From Streptomyces solicavernae (lineage in GTDB: Bacteria; Actinomycetota; Actinomycetes; Streptomycetales; Streptomycetaceae): a stretch of 64,000 nt of DNA. Below, piece after piece: positions 49,889 to 58,136 of the stretch. The number at the start of each line of letters is the position of its first letter. Position 1 is the stretch's first letter. The notes beneath the pieces were generated by a model. The model searched no databases. It was not told the origin of the DNA and worked only from the letters and a program-made list of their open reading frames with translations. The translations under genes and the position numbers were made by a program. The DNA lies in contig NZ_JASCIR010000021.1 of NCBI RefSeq assembly GCF_029968095.1, forward strand, positions 43,460-107,459. Direction: 5' to 3'.

Positions 49889-51613
49889 ATGGACCGCAGG
49901 ACGCGCACGGACGGCAGGACGGACACGGGCCAGAGGTCGGACACGGGCCACAGGTCGGACACGGGCCAGTACTCGGACACGGGCCACAGGTCGGACAGAT
50001 ACCGCAAAACCGACACAGACCGGACGGACAGGGGTGTCGGCCGACGCAGGGTCGTCACCGCAGGAGCGGCCCTCGCCCTCGGCGCGGGCGTGAGCGCCTG
50101 CAGCTCCGGCGCGCGTGGCGCGGGCGGCGCGCCCAGCGGCGCGGCGGGCACCACCACCAGCATGGCCACCGGCACGGGCACGGCCTCGCAGCGCCCGACG
50201 GGCCCCGCCTGGACCGCGTTCGCCAAGGACCTCGACGGCGAACTCGTCCGCCCCGGCGACGACGACTGGGCCTCGGCCCGCCAGCTCTACAACACGCGCT
50301 TCGACGCCCTGAAGCCCGCCGCGGTCGCCTACCCGGCGCACGAGGACGACATCCGCACCGCCCTCGCCTTCGCGCGGAAGAGCAAGACCCCGATATCCAT
50401 CCGCAACGGCGGCCACTCGTACACGGGTTGGTCCTCCGGCGACCGCCGGCTGGTCCTCGACGTGTCCCGGCTGAAGGCGGTACGCGCCTCCGCGAACGAG
50501 GCGACGGTCGGCGCGGGCGCCAAACTCATCGACGTCTACCGGGCGTTGGCCGCCAAGGGCGTCACCGTGCCCGCCGGCTCCTGCCCCTCGGTCGGCGTCT
50601 CCGGCCTCACCCTCGGCGGCGGACACGGCGTCACCTCGCGCGCGTACGGCCTCACCTGCGACAGCCTCACCCGCGCCACTCTCATCACGGCCGACGGCAG
50701 CCGCCTCGTCTGCTCGACGGACGAAAACGCAGACCTGTTCTGGGCGCTGCGCGGCGCGGGCAACGGCAACTTCGGCGTCGTCACCGAGCTTGAGTTCCGT
50801 ACGCACCCGGCGCCCCAGGGCGTCACCGGCTATCTGACCTGGCCCTGGCGGAGGGCGACCGCGCTGCTCAGGGCGTGGCAGGAGTGGGGCCCGGAGCAGC
50901 CCGACGAGATCTGGTCGTCCCTGCACCTGGCGGCCGCGCCGGGCGGCGGCCCGACGATCTCGCTCGCGGTGTTCTCGATGGGCACGTACGGCGAGCTGCA
51001 GAACGCCGTCGACCGCCTCGCCGATGGCCCCGGAGGCCCGGGCTCCGCCTCCAACGTCTCCCTGAAGCGGCACTCGTACCTGGACGCGATGGAGGTGTAC
51101 GCGGGGTGCGCCGGTTTCAGTGATGACACCCTGTGTCATCTGCCGGGCTCGACGCCGGGCCGCGAGCCGGCGGGCGCCCTCGGCCGCGAGACATACGCGG
51201 CGCGCTCCGACTTCTTCTCCCGCTCGCTCTCCGACGCGGGCATACGGGCCCTGCTCACCCGCGTCGAGCAGGTCGCGGGCGGCCCCGGCAGCGTGGCCCT
51301 GACCGCGCTCGGCGGCGCCGTCAACCGGGTCGACCCGACGGCGACGGCCTTCGTGCACCGGCGCCAGCGGATGCTCGCGCAGTACGTGGGCGCCTGGCGG
51401 GCCGGCACCTCGGGCACCGCTGCCCGCGCCTGGCTGGACGGCACGCATGACGCGATGCGGCCGTACGCGTCCGGCGCGGCGTACCAGAACTACACGGACG
51501 CGGCCCTGAAGGACTGGCGCACCGCGTACTACGGCCCGGCGGCCGGGCGCCTGAAGAAGCTGAAGGGGACGTACGACCCGGGGCGCCTGTTCACGTTCCC
51601 GCAGGCCCTCTGA
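49889..51613 (+). CDS. Exported FAD-dependent oxidoreductase (BBE/vanillyl-alcohol-oxidase type)
   Basis: 574 residues. N terminus has a Tat-type twin Arg (GRRRVVTAGAALALG) and a lipobox-like ACSSG (Cys71). FAD_binding_4 domain: RNGGHSYTGWSSGDRR with His176, the usual 8-alpha FAD attachment residue, and GSCPSVGVSGLTLGGGHG with Cys232, the second attachment point in bicovalent members; so a bicovalent flavin is expected. C-terminal BBE domain: YQNYTDAALKDWRTAYYG and GRLKKLKGTYDPGRLFTFP. ATG 49889 has GGGGAGGCG upstream. Residues 12-35 are a four-fold DTGQRS-like repeat from an 18-bp DNA repeat. Substrate unknown (an alcohol or sugar). Confidence 0.9.
   Translation: MDRRTRTDGRTDTGQRSDTGHRSDTGQYSDTGHRSDRYRKTDTDRTDRGVGRRRVVTAGAALALGAGVSACSSGARGAGGAPSGAAGTTTSMATGTGTASQRPTGPAWTAFAKDLDGELVRPGDDDWASARQLYNTRFDALKPAAVAYPAHEDDIRTALAFARKSKTPISIRNGGHSYTGWSSGDRRLVLDVSRLKAVRASANEATVGAGAKLIDVYRALAAKGVTVPAGSCPSVGVSGLTLGGGHGVTSRAYGLTCDSLTRATLITADGSRLVCSTDENADLFWALRGAGNGNFGVVTELEFRTHPAPQGVTGYLTWPWRRATALLRAWQEWGPEQPDEIWSSLHLAAAPGGGPTISLAVFSMGTYGELQNAVDRLADGPGGPGSASNVSLKRHSYLDAMEVYAGCAGFSDDTLCHLPGSTPGREPAGALGRETYAARSDFFSRSLSDAGIRALLTRVEQVAGGPGSVALTALGGAVNRVDPTATAFVHRRQRMLAQYVGAWRAGTSGTAARAWLDGTHDAMRPYASGAAYQNYTDAALKDWRTAYYGPAAGRLKKLKGTYDPGRLFTFPQAL
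49922..49993. repeat. 18-bp in-frame tandem repeat in the flavoprotein leader
   Basis: Four units of GACACGGGCCAGAGGTCG type encode DTGQRS, DTGHRS, DTGQYS, DTGHRS. Confidence 0.92.
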
Positions 51614-51660
51614 ACCGGCCCCCGCGCGCGCCCGCGCCCCCCGTTCTGCAACCGCAGTCG

Positions 51661-51691
51661 GCCGTACGGGCGCAGGCACCGCCCGTACGGC
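51661..51691 (+). terminator. Terminator-like hairpin after the flavoprotein gene
   Basis: Perfect 12-bp stem GCCGTACGGGCG / CGCCCGTACGGC around a 7-nt loop. Confidence 0.7.
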
Positions 51692-51733
51692 GCACCCCGA
51701 CTGGCCCGTGCCGCGTGGCGGCGATGCCCTGAA

Positions 51734-51801
51734 GGTCCATCCGGACGCGACTCACGGTCCATCCGGACCCGACTCACGGTCCTCCATCCGGACCGACTCA
51801 G
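51734..51801. repeat. Three 22-24-bp direct repeats before the secreted protein gene
   Basis: GGTCCATCCGGACGCGACTC AC at 51734 and its near copy at 51756; a third longer copy at 51778. They end 13 bp before the ATG at 51814, so they are in the 5' leader or promoter. Confidence 0.9.
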
Positions 51802-51813
51802 GGCAGGACCCTC

Positions 51814-52254
51814 ATGAACGGAAAGACGCCACCCCGAATAGCCGTCCTCGGCAGCCTGGCCTCCGCGGCCCTCCTCCTGGCCTTCGCCGCGCCCCCGGCC
51901 CTGGCCGTCGGTCGGCCCACCGAACCGGGCGCGTTGACGCTGATCGACGCCCCGCAGGGCAGGGTCAGGGTCCTCGCGGACAAGGACGGCGATCCGCTCC
52001 ACCTGCGCGACGGCGACAACGTCGACGGCTGGAGCCCCATCGGCCCGGGCGGCAACGCGGCGAAGGCCCGCGGGGGCGCGGCCGAGTCGCCGTCTGCGGA
52101 GCAGCCCCCGTCGGCCGCCGAGCATCCTGCGGCCGGCCCGCTGGCCCTCGCCTCCGCGGTGATCGCGGCCGGCGCGGGCGGGTGCGGACTCGTACTGCTC
52201 CGCAGGCGCCGCGCCCAGCGGCGGGCCGACAGCGCACAGGACGACCGCAGCTGA
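51814..52254 (+). CDS. Small secreted/membrane-anchored protein of unknown function
   Basis: 146 residues. A Sec signal (VLGSLASAALLLAFAAPPALA), a short extracytoplasmic middle (GRVRVLADKDGDPLHLRDGD, then proline/alanine-rich), and a C-terminal membrane segment (LALASAVIAAGAGGCGLVLL) followed by Arg-rich RRRRAQRR. That layout resembles a wall- or membrane-anchored protein; there is no LPxTG. AGGACCC before the ATG is a ribosome site. I do not recognise a family. Confidence 0.8.
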   Translation: MNGKTPPRIAVLGSLASAALLLAFAAPPALAVGRPTEPGALTLIDAPQGRVRVLADKDGDPLHLRDGDNVDGWSPIGPGGNAAKARGGAAESPSAEQPPSAAEHPAAGPLALASAVIAAGAGGCGLVLLRRRRAQRRADSAQDDRS

Positions 52255-52327
52255 GCGGGCGTCGGCGGAGGCGGCAGCCGCGTACCGCGGTCAGGGTGCT
52301 GTTCGGCGCCTCGGCGCCTCGGCGCCT

Positions 52328-52397
<70 letters not shown>

Positions 52398-52453
52398 GGG
52401 AGCGAAGCCCTGCTCGGCGCTCGGGGCGCAGACCGCACCCGGTCGCCGACGGC

Positions 52454-53173
52454 TCACGCCGCCAGGTCGTTCTCCCCCGACTCCGCCGACGGCTCCGTCC
52501 GCGGGCCCGGCAGTCCGACCGCGTCCGCCACGACCGGTCCGCGCCCCCGCGCCCGTACGAGCCAACTCACCCTCGGCGTACGGGCGATGGCCCTGGTCAG
52601 CGGGGTGAGGAGCGCCATCGCGAGCGGGGCGAGGAGCAGGGTGACCGCCGTGCCGAGCGCGAAGCCGCCGATGACGTCCGTGGGGTAGTGCACCCCCATG
52701 TAGACCCGGCAGAACCCCTCGACGAGTGCCAGCCCGATGCCGATCAGGCCGAGTCTGCGGTGCGCGACGAACAGCCCGACGCCGAGCGCCATCGCGAGCG
52801 TCGCGTGATCGCTGACGAACGAGAAGTCGGTCTTGCCGTCGACAAGGACCTCAAGCCCTTCGTGGTCGAGGAACGGACGGCGCCGCTCCACGAACTCCCG
52901 GATGGGGACGTTGACGAGCACGGCGAGCCCCGCGGCGAGCGGCGCCCAGACCAGGCCGGCGACGGAGTTCTCGGCGTCCGGCCCGCGCCGCACGGTGTAC
53001 CAGGCCCACAGCACGAGCAGGACGAGGGCGAGCAGCAGCCCGTACTCCCCGACGAAGCCGACGATTCGGTCGACCCAGGCGGGGGCGTCCTTGGCGACGC
53101 CGTTGATCTCGTAGAGCAGGCCCACGTCGGGACTCGACCCCGAGGTCCCTGGTCCAGCCTCTGGTCCAGCCAT
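52454..53173 (-). CDS. PAP2-family membrane phosphatase
   Basis: 239 residues, about five or six membrane segments, of the PAP2/undecaprenyl-diphosphatase (BcrC-like) family, acting on lipid phosphates outside the membrane. The three family motifs are present in slightly altered form: FVERRRPF, SFVSDHATLAMA (SDH in place of SGH) and CRVYMGVHYPTDVIGG (CR instead of SR, catalytic His and Asp kept). ATG 53173 with AAGGGG 10 nt before. The most likely role is recycling of a lipid carrier; specificity cannot be told. Confidence 0.9.
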   Translation of the reverse strand: MAGPEAGPGTSGSSPDVGLLYEINGVAKDAPAWVDRIVGFVGEYGLLLALVLLVLWAWYTVRRGPDAENSVAGLVWAPLAAGLAVLVNVPIREFVERRRPFLDHEGLEVLVDGKTDFSFVSDHATLAMALGVGLFVAHRRLGLIGIGLALVEGFCRVYMGVHYPTDVIGGFALGTAVTLLLAPLAMALLTPLTRAIARTPRVSWLVRARGRGPVVADAVGLPGPRTEPSAESGENDLAA

Positions 53174-53257
53174 GGTGCCGTGACCCCTTGTCCTAGTGCC
53201 CACGGGCACGCTCCTGTCGCGTGCCCTGCTCAACCCCCGTGCTCAGAGCCGGTCGGT

Positions 53258-53312
53258 GTTGCTGCGGCGTTGCTGCGGTGCTGCTGCGGTACTGCTGCGG
53301 TACTGCTGCGCT
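53258..53312. repeat. 11-bp tandem repeat (GTTGCTGCGGT type)
   Basis: Five units of 11 bp with small changes in the spacer between the wall hydrolase (3') and PAP2 (5') genes. Confidence 0.9.
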
Positions 53313-53441
53313 GTTCAAGGGAACGACCGGTTCCCCCGTCTACGTTCCTCGGTCCACCGAAAGATCACCCAGACGTTATCGAAGAGTGATTCGCAGTCGA
53401 TGCCCGGAGCCGCGCGCCGACGTACGGATCCGGCCACCCCC

Positions 53442-54446
53442 TTACGGATGTCCAGCGGCCAGCGCCTTCGCGCCGTCCTCGGTGACCCGCGTCGCCCCGA
53501 AGTAGTCCGGGGTGTCGATCGCAGTGAAGCGGATCACGGCACCTGTCCGCGGCGCGTCGATCATGTACCCGCCGCCGACGTAGATCCCCACGTGCCGAAT
53601 GGCCCGGGAATTGGTCAGGTCGTCCGAGAAGAACACGAGGTCGCCGGGGAGCAGTTCCTCGCGCTTGGGGTGCGGCCCCGCGTTGTACTGGTCGTTGGCC
53701 ACGCGCGGCAGCTCCACGCCCACCGATTTGTACGCGGCCTTCGTCAGCCCCGAGCAGTCGAACCGCCCGCCGTCCTCGGGCGTGCCGTCCCCGCCCCACA
53801 GGTAGGGCTCGCCGAGGTGTTCCTGCGCGAACGAGATCGCCCCGGCGGCCTGCCGGGAGGGGTCCACGCGGCCCACGGGTCTCGCGAAGCTCTTCGACAG
53901 ATCGGTGATCGTCTTCACATAGTTCTGCGTCTCGCTGTACGGCGGCACGCCCCCGTACTTGATCACCGCGTACGCCCCCGCGTTGTACGCGGCGAGCATG
54001 TTGTGCGTGGGATCGCCGGGCGCGTCCTTCACATATCCGGCCAACTTGCAGTCGTACGAGGCGGCTGACGGGATCGCGTCGGCCGGGTCCCAGACGTCCT
54101 TGTCGCCGTCCTTGTCCCCGTCCACTCCGTGCGCGGCCCAGGTGCCGGGGATGAACTGCGCTATGCCCTGCGCGGCCGCGGGGCTCTGCGCCTTCGGGTT
54201 CCAGCCGCTCTCCTGGTACAACTGCGCGGCGAGCAGCGCCGGGTTGATGGCCGGGCAGAGGTTGCCCCACTTCTGCACCAGGGACTGGTACGCGGCCGGC
54301 ACCGCCCCCTTCGCGAGGCCCACGGCCCCCTTGCCCGCGCCGCCGGCGATGCCGCCCGCGGCCATGTACGTGCCGACGACGAGCAGACCCAGGAACGCGG
54401 TGAGTCCGGCGACGACGGCACTCCCGACCAGCATTGCCTTACGCAC
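53442..54446 (-). CDS. Peptidoglycan hydrolase: transglycosylase plus NlpC/P60 domains
   Basis: 334 residues. After a membrane anchor (LVGSAVVAGLTAFLGLLVVG) comes an SLT-type lytic transglycosylase domain (YQESGWNPKAQSPAAAQGIAQF, catalytic Glu) and then an NlpC/P60 cysteine peptidase (RFDCSGLTKAAYKSVG with the Cys, RHVGIYVGGGYMIDAP with the His). Such VirB1/TcpI-like double hydrolases open the wall for secretion machines. GTG 54446 is preferred to TTG 54452 because AAGGGTGG is 6 nt upstream. It lies in the same region as the T4SS-like operon but on the other strand. Function as a T4SS partner is inference. Confidence 0.93.
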   Translation of the reverse strand: MRKAMLVGSAVVAGLTAFLGLLVVGTYMAAGGIAGGAGKGAVGLAKGAVPAAYQSLVQKWGNLCPAINPALLAAQLYQESGWNPKAQSPAAAQGIAQFIPGTWAAHGVDGDKDGDKDVWDPADAIPSAASYDCKLAGYVKDAPGDPTHNMLAAYNAGAYAVIKYGGVPPYSETQNYVKTITDLSKSFARPVGRVDPSRQAAGAISFAQEHLGEPYLWGGDGTPEDGGRFDCSGLTKAAYKSVGVELPRVANDQYNAGPHPKREELLPGDLVFFSDDLTNSRAIRHVGIYVGGGYMIDAPRTGAVIRFTAIDTPDYFGATRVTEDGAKALAAGHP

Positions 54447-54550
54447 CGTCAACCACCCTTCACTCCTTGGGAGTACGCCTGGGCCAGTCTAGGCCGCCGA
54501 CGCGGGGCAGAAGGAGTTATCCACAGGCCAGCCCTGACGGCGAGATTCCG

Positions 54551-54675
54551 CCGGTCGGCCGGTCGGCCGGTCGGCGCGCGGAACTCGGGGGCCAACCGGA
54601 CCGGCCGGGTCAACGGGTCAACGGGTCAACCAGTCCGGCCAGGTCGACGGGCCGACCAGGTCAACGGGCCGGTCA
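54551..54675. repeat. Short tandem repeats between the hydrolase and methyltransferase genes
   Basis: Repeats of CCGGTCGG (about 54551-54576) and three 8-bp GGGTCAAC units (54607-54630), followed by related AGGTCAACGGG stretches. Probably the promoter side of the wall hydrolase gene. Confidence 0.8.
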
Positions 54676-54677
54676 GG

Positions 54678-56207
54678 TCAGCCCCGATCCGCAACGCCCT
54701 CCGCACCGCCCTCCTCGACGCCCGCCTCGGCGCCCTCCGCACCGCCCTCCGCACCCTCCACCGGCACCAACGCCCCCCGCTCCACCAGCCGCGCCACCTC
54801 CGGCAGCGCGACCTCCGCGAGCCGGTCGGCGTGGGCGCCCTCGGCTTCGGCGATGCGGGCCAGCTGCTCGCCGAGGGTGGCCTCGCGGCCGACGCCGCCG
54901 AGCAGGGCGACGGCGAGCGGGGAGATCCGGTCGCTCCAGTTGAGGCCGTCCCCGGGGACCTTGAGCACCTGCTGCGTCAGCTCCCAGCCGGTGCCGCCCC
55001 GCTGGTCGGCCTGCTGCCACAGGCTCAGGCCCCGGCCGGGCAGGAAGCGGGTTCGCAGCGGGTCGTGCGCGCGCAGCCAGTCCCGCCGCCCGAACCACCC
55101 GGCGACCTGCGCCCCGGTCAACTCGCCCGCCTCGGACGACATTTCCTCCACCCGTACGACGGACTGCTGGTGGCCGGAGCGGCGCACGACGACCGTGCCC
55201 ACGCCGACGGCCTCCACCTTCTGCGTCTCGAACCAGCGCAGCCAGGCCTCCCGCTGCCCCAGCGCCTCCTCGCCCCCGGCCAGCTCCAGCCAGTGGTCGA
55301 CGTACGGCACCACCCCGGTGACCGACCGCTGCACGATCCACGCGTCGAGCCCGGCGCCGCGCGGGATCCACCCGGCCAGCCGCTCGCGCCAGTCCTCGCC
55401 CGCGCGGTGCACCCAGTTCGACCGGAACTGCAGATACCCGCCCTCGGTGAGCAGTTCCGGCGCGGCGCCCGCGAGTTCGGCGCAGAGCGCGTCGCCGGGG
55501 CGCCCGGAGTCCCGGTGCACGCTGTGCACGGTGCCGGGCCCGACGGCGTACGGCGGGTTGCTCACGACGAGGTCGAAGCGGCGCCCGGCGACGGGCTGGG
55601 CCATGTCGCCCTGGAGGATCTCCCAGTCGAGCCCGTTGAGCGCGGCCGTGGTGGCGGCGAACCGGGCGGCGCGCGGCGACAGGTCGGTGGCGGTGACCTT
55701 GTCGGCCTGCGCGCTCAGGTGCAGGGCCTGCACGCCGCCGCCGGTGCCGAGGTCGAGCGCGGACCCGACGTGGTGCGTGAGCGTGGCCCGGCGCAGCAGC
55801 GACGCGTCGAGGCCGATGGGCACGACGGCCTCGGCCCGCCGGTCCTGCGGCGCCGGGCGCAGAAACCGCGGGAAGTCGGAGATGGCCCACCAATTCTCGT
55901 ACGGATGGAGGTGGACTGCTGCCCGCACGGTGCCCTCGCCCGCGGATTCGAGCAGGGGCACGACCGCGGGCTCCGCGCGGTCGAGGGGGACCGTGCGCCC
56001 GCACATGAAGAGCTGGATGAGGACGGCCAACGGGTCGTCCTCGCCGAGCAGTTGCAGGGTCAGGGTGGGGTCGTAGCGGTTGAGGCCCTGTGCGGCCTCG
56101 ATGCCGACGCGCGTGACGATGGCGTCGCGCGTGTAGCCGTGCGAGGTCAGCGCGTCCCGCAGGGCGGTGACGGCGGAGGGGGCGATCAGGGGCTGCGTGG
56201 TCATCAT
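54678..56207 (-). CDS. Class I SAM-dependent methyltransferase (HemK-like, NPPY motif)
   Basis: 509 residues. The core has the SAM motif ALDLGTGGGVQALHL and the NPPY active-site motif (LVVSNPPYAVGP) typical of N-methyltransferases acting on Gln, Asn or adenine. N-terminal region (residues 1-130) and C-terminal 200 residues are extra. Related proteins of this length occur through Actinobacteria. Start ATG 56207 or 56204. The C-terminal end is Glu/Gly-rich. Substrate unknown: protein, rRNA or DNA are all possible. Confidence 0.85.
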   Translation of the reverse strand: MMTTQPLIAPSAVTALRDALTSHGYTRDAIVTRVGIEAAQGLNRYDPTLTLQLLGEDDPLAVLIQLFMCGRTVPLDRAEPAVVPLLESAGEGTVRAAVHLHPYENWWAISDFPRFLRPAPQDRRAEAVVPIGLDASLLRRATLTHHVGSALDLGTGGGVQALHLSAQADKVTATDLSPRAARFAATTAALNGLDWEILQGDMAQPVAGRRFDLVVSNPPYAVGPGTVHSVHRDSGRPGDALCAELAGAAPELLTEGGYLQFRSNWVHRAGEDWRERLAGWIPRGAGLDAWIVQRSVTGVVPYVDHWLELAGGEEALGQREAWLRWFETQKVEAVGVGTVVVRRSGHQQSVVRVEEMSSEAGELTGAQVAGWFGRRDWLRAHDPLRTRFLPGRGLSLWQQADQRGGTGWELTQQVLKVPGDGLNWSDRISPLAVALLGGVGREATLGEQLARIAEAEGAHADRLAEVALPEVARLVERGALVPVEGAEGGAEGAEAGVEEGGAEGVADRG

Positions 56208-56245
56208 GGTCCGGTTGTCGGCTCGTGTACGCGGCGACTGAACCC

Positions 56246-56371
56246 TTAGGCCATTGGGTTACCGCCAATGGGCGAACCGGATGAAATCGCCTTGCGGACC
56301 AGCGCGTTGGGGCTCTCCTCCCCGGTGACCTGGTAGTGCGCCCGCGAAGGATCTTGCGGAACGGCGTCCAT
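56246..56371 (-). CDS. Possible small ORF upstream of the methyltransferase
   Basis: The minus strand reads MDAVPQDPSRAHYQVTGEES and on to a stop at 56246, 41 residues. The middle shows near-exclusive G/C third positions (HYQVTGEESPNALVRKA), as in real genes here. Start and reality are uncertain; the frame stays open upstream to 56620. Confidence 0.35.
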   Translation of the reverse strand: MDAVPQDPSRAHYQVTGEESPNALVRKAISSGSPIGGNPMA

Positions 56372-56668
56372 TCCGTACGCACACTGCAACTGTCCACACC
56401 CTGTGGACAACTGACCCGCATGCCCGCCACGGGCGACAAATAACCCCGAACCACCCAAGCCAGGGCAAAAGCCACTTGGCCCGCGTTCCGGCGAACCCCC
56501 TCCCATATGCGCACAGCACTTGCACGCACCCCGCGCGAGCCGCCGCAAAGAACCGGCCAATCCCACCGGGCCCCAGCTCCGACCAGGGCATACGCGCCGT
56601 AACGAGCACCGGCCGTTCATTGCCCGTCGTCACCCCGCGTGATACACAGAGTGACCATACGCGCCTCT

Positions 56669-56704
56669 GTTGACCGCTCCGCACACTCGCGCGGGGCGGT
56701 CAAC
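56669..56704. repeat. Inverted repeat upstream of the T4SS-like operon
   Basis: GTTGACCGCTCCGC, 8-nt loop, GCGGGGCGGTCAAC: one mismatch in 14 bp. Operator or small RNA terminator; undecided. Confidence 0.7.
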
Positions 56705-56858
56705 TGCGACGCGTACAGACTCCGTACGAAGTTCGCACGAAGTCCGCCGACGAATGACTCCAAGTCGACATGCGACAGCGGCATTCTCAGCGAGAATAGG
56801 CGTGACCTCTGCACACGGGCAGGGGGTGCAGAACTACCCAATAGGGGCGGTGAGTTAC

Positions 56859-57167
56859 ATGCTTCTGGCAGCCGAAAAGGGCGACATCACGACCATCATC
56901 GGCGGGATCGCCCCGGACTGGGGCCCCTTCGGAAGCCTGGGCAACGAAGCACGCGTAATGATCGAGGTCGTGATGGCCATCGCCATCCTCCTCTGTCTCG
57001 GCATCGCGATCTGGGGCGCGGCCAAGCAGCGCATCGGTGCGACAGCCCTGCGCGACACCTTCAGCGCCGAGCAGGGCAAGGGCCTGATCATCGCGGGCCT
57101 GACGGGAGTCTTCATCATCGGCTCCCTCGGCACGCTCTTCACCATCGTGTACGGGATGGCCGTCTGA
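56859..57167 (+). CDS. Small two-span membrane protein (pilin-like, VirB2-like position)
   Basis: 102 residues: MLLAAEKGDITTIIGGIAPD, then two hydrophobic segments (MIEVVMAIAILLCLGIAIWG and GKGLIIAGLTGVFIIGSLGT). Size, two-span topology and first place in the operon match VirB2/TrbC-type pilins, but sequence identity cannot be claimed. ATG 56859 is chosen; GTG 56850 in frame is possible. Followed by a 186-bp spacer before the VirB8-like gene. Confidence 0.75.
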   Translation: MLLAAEKGDITTIIGGIAPDWGPFGSLGNEARVMIEVVMAIAILLCLGIAIWGAAKQRIGATALRDTFSAEQGKGLIIAGLTGVFIIGSLGTLFTIVYGMAV

Positions 57168-57353
57168 CCCACCCGCACGAGTCCCGCGGCCGCGGCCCGG
57201 GCGTTCCCACCGCCCGGGAGCCCCGCTTCCACCCCTGCCCCCCTGAGGTTGCGTCCCCCTGATGTCCAGTCACCACACCGCGCCCGCACGGAAACCAGCA
57301 CGGCTACCGTCGTACACCGTGGTTCCGCACTTCCTTGAGGGGGCGTACGCGGC

Positions 57354-58136
57354 ATGAGCCTCGACGACGACGGCGACTACGGCGGCTCCGGCCACACCCG
57401 CACCCGCCTCCCGGACGGCGAGGCCCGCCGCACCACGCCCCGCTCCACGCGCAACCTCGTCACGGTCGTGTCGGTCGTCGTCCTGCTCGTCGCGGCGATC
57501 GCGTTCGCGAACAGAGGTGGGGGCGAGGGGACTTCGGACTCCGCGTCCTCGGAGGGCGCGGGCCCGGCCGCGGCCCCGACGGCCCCGTCCGGACAGAAGC
57601 CGGTGTCTTCGGGGTTCGGGCGGGATCGGGAGGGTGTGCAGAGCGCTGCCGCGAATTACGCTGCCGCTTTGGGGTCGGACGGGATGTTCAACACCGGGCG
57701 TCGGCACGCGATCGTCAAGGCGGTGGCCCACCCCAGTGCGCAACAGCGGCTGCAGTCCGGTTTCGACGCGGACTACTCCAAGGACCTCTTGGGGAAGATC
57801 GGCCTGAACGAGGACGGCTCCGCTCCAAAAGACTCCACGTTCGTCAATCGCACCATGCCTGCCGGGACCAAGGTCACGTCGTACTCGGACAGTGAGGCGA
57901 CCGTAGAGGTCTGGTGCAACGGGCTCTTCGGCCTCACCGGAGAGGACACCACCAACCCTGTTACCAGCAACTGGTTCACCGTGACGCTAAAGCTGAAGTG
58001 GAACGGCGACTGGAAGGTGCTGGAGACGCGGCAGAAGACCGGACCAACTCCTGTCACCGGAGACAACCCGGTCTCCGGCGCCGACGAGATCGCCGACGCG
58101 GTCAAGCAGTACGGAGGGTTCACCTATGCCCGCTAG
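57354..58136 (+). CDS. Bitopic membrane protein, VirB8/TcpC-like
   Basis: 260 residues: a short cytoplasmic part, one membrane segment (LVTVVSVVVLLVAAIAFANR), a low-complexity linker, then an extracytoplasmic NTF2-like domain (ANYAAALGSDGMFNTGRRHA and WFTVTLKLKWNGDWKVLETR). This is the layout of VirB8 and of TcpC in Gram-positive conjugation systems. It overlaps the next gene by 11 bp. Codons after 57,600 are less extreme in GC3 than neighbours. Confidence 0.8.
   Translation: MSLDDDGDYGGSGHTRTRLPDGEARRTTPRSTRNLVTVVSVVVLLVAAIAFANRGGGEGTSDSASSEGAGPAAAPTAPSGQKPVSSGFGRDREGVQSAAANYAAALGSDGMFNTGRRHAIVKAVAHPSAQQRLQSGFDADYSKDLLGKIGLNEDGSAPKDSTFVNRTMPAGTKVTSYSDSEATVEVWCNGLFGLTGEDTTNPVTSNWFTVTLKLKWNGDWKVLETRQKTGPTPVTGDNPVSGADEIADAVKQYGGFTYAR

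Larger units (their letters stand above)
56208..56858. other. 651-bp region without a confident gene
   Basis: It lies between the methyltransferase gene (minus) and the T4SS-like operon (plus), so must contain divergent promoters. It holds the possible 41-residue ORF (56246-56371), an inverted repeat (56669-56704) and a palindrome ATTCTC-AGC-GAGAAT (56783-56797) 62 bp before the first operon gene. It is less GC-rich at third positions than coding neighbours. Confidence 0.7.

Noticed and set aside
54447..54540. ydaO-type riboswitch before the wall hydrolase gene
   Set aside because: I looked for it because such hydrolases are often under c-di-AMP control, but conserved motifs are not visible and the spacer is mostly short repeats.
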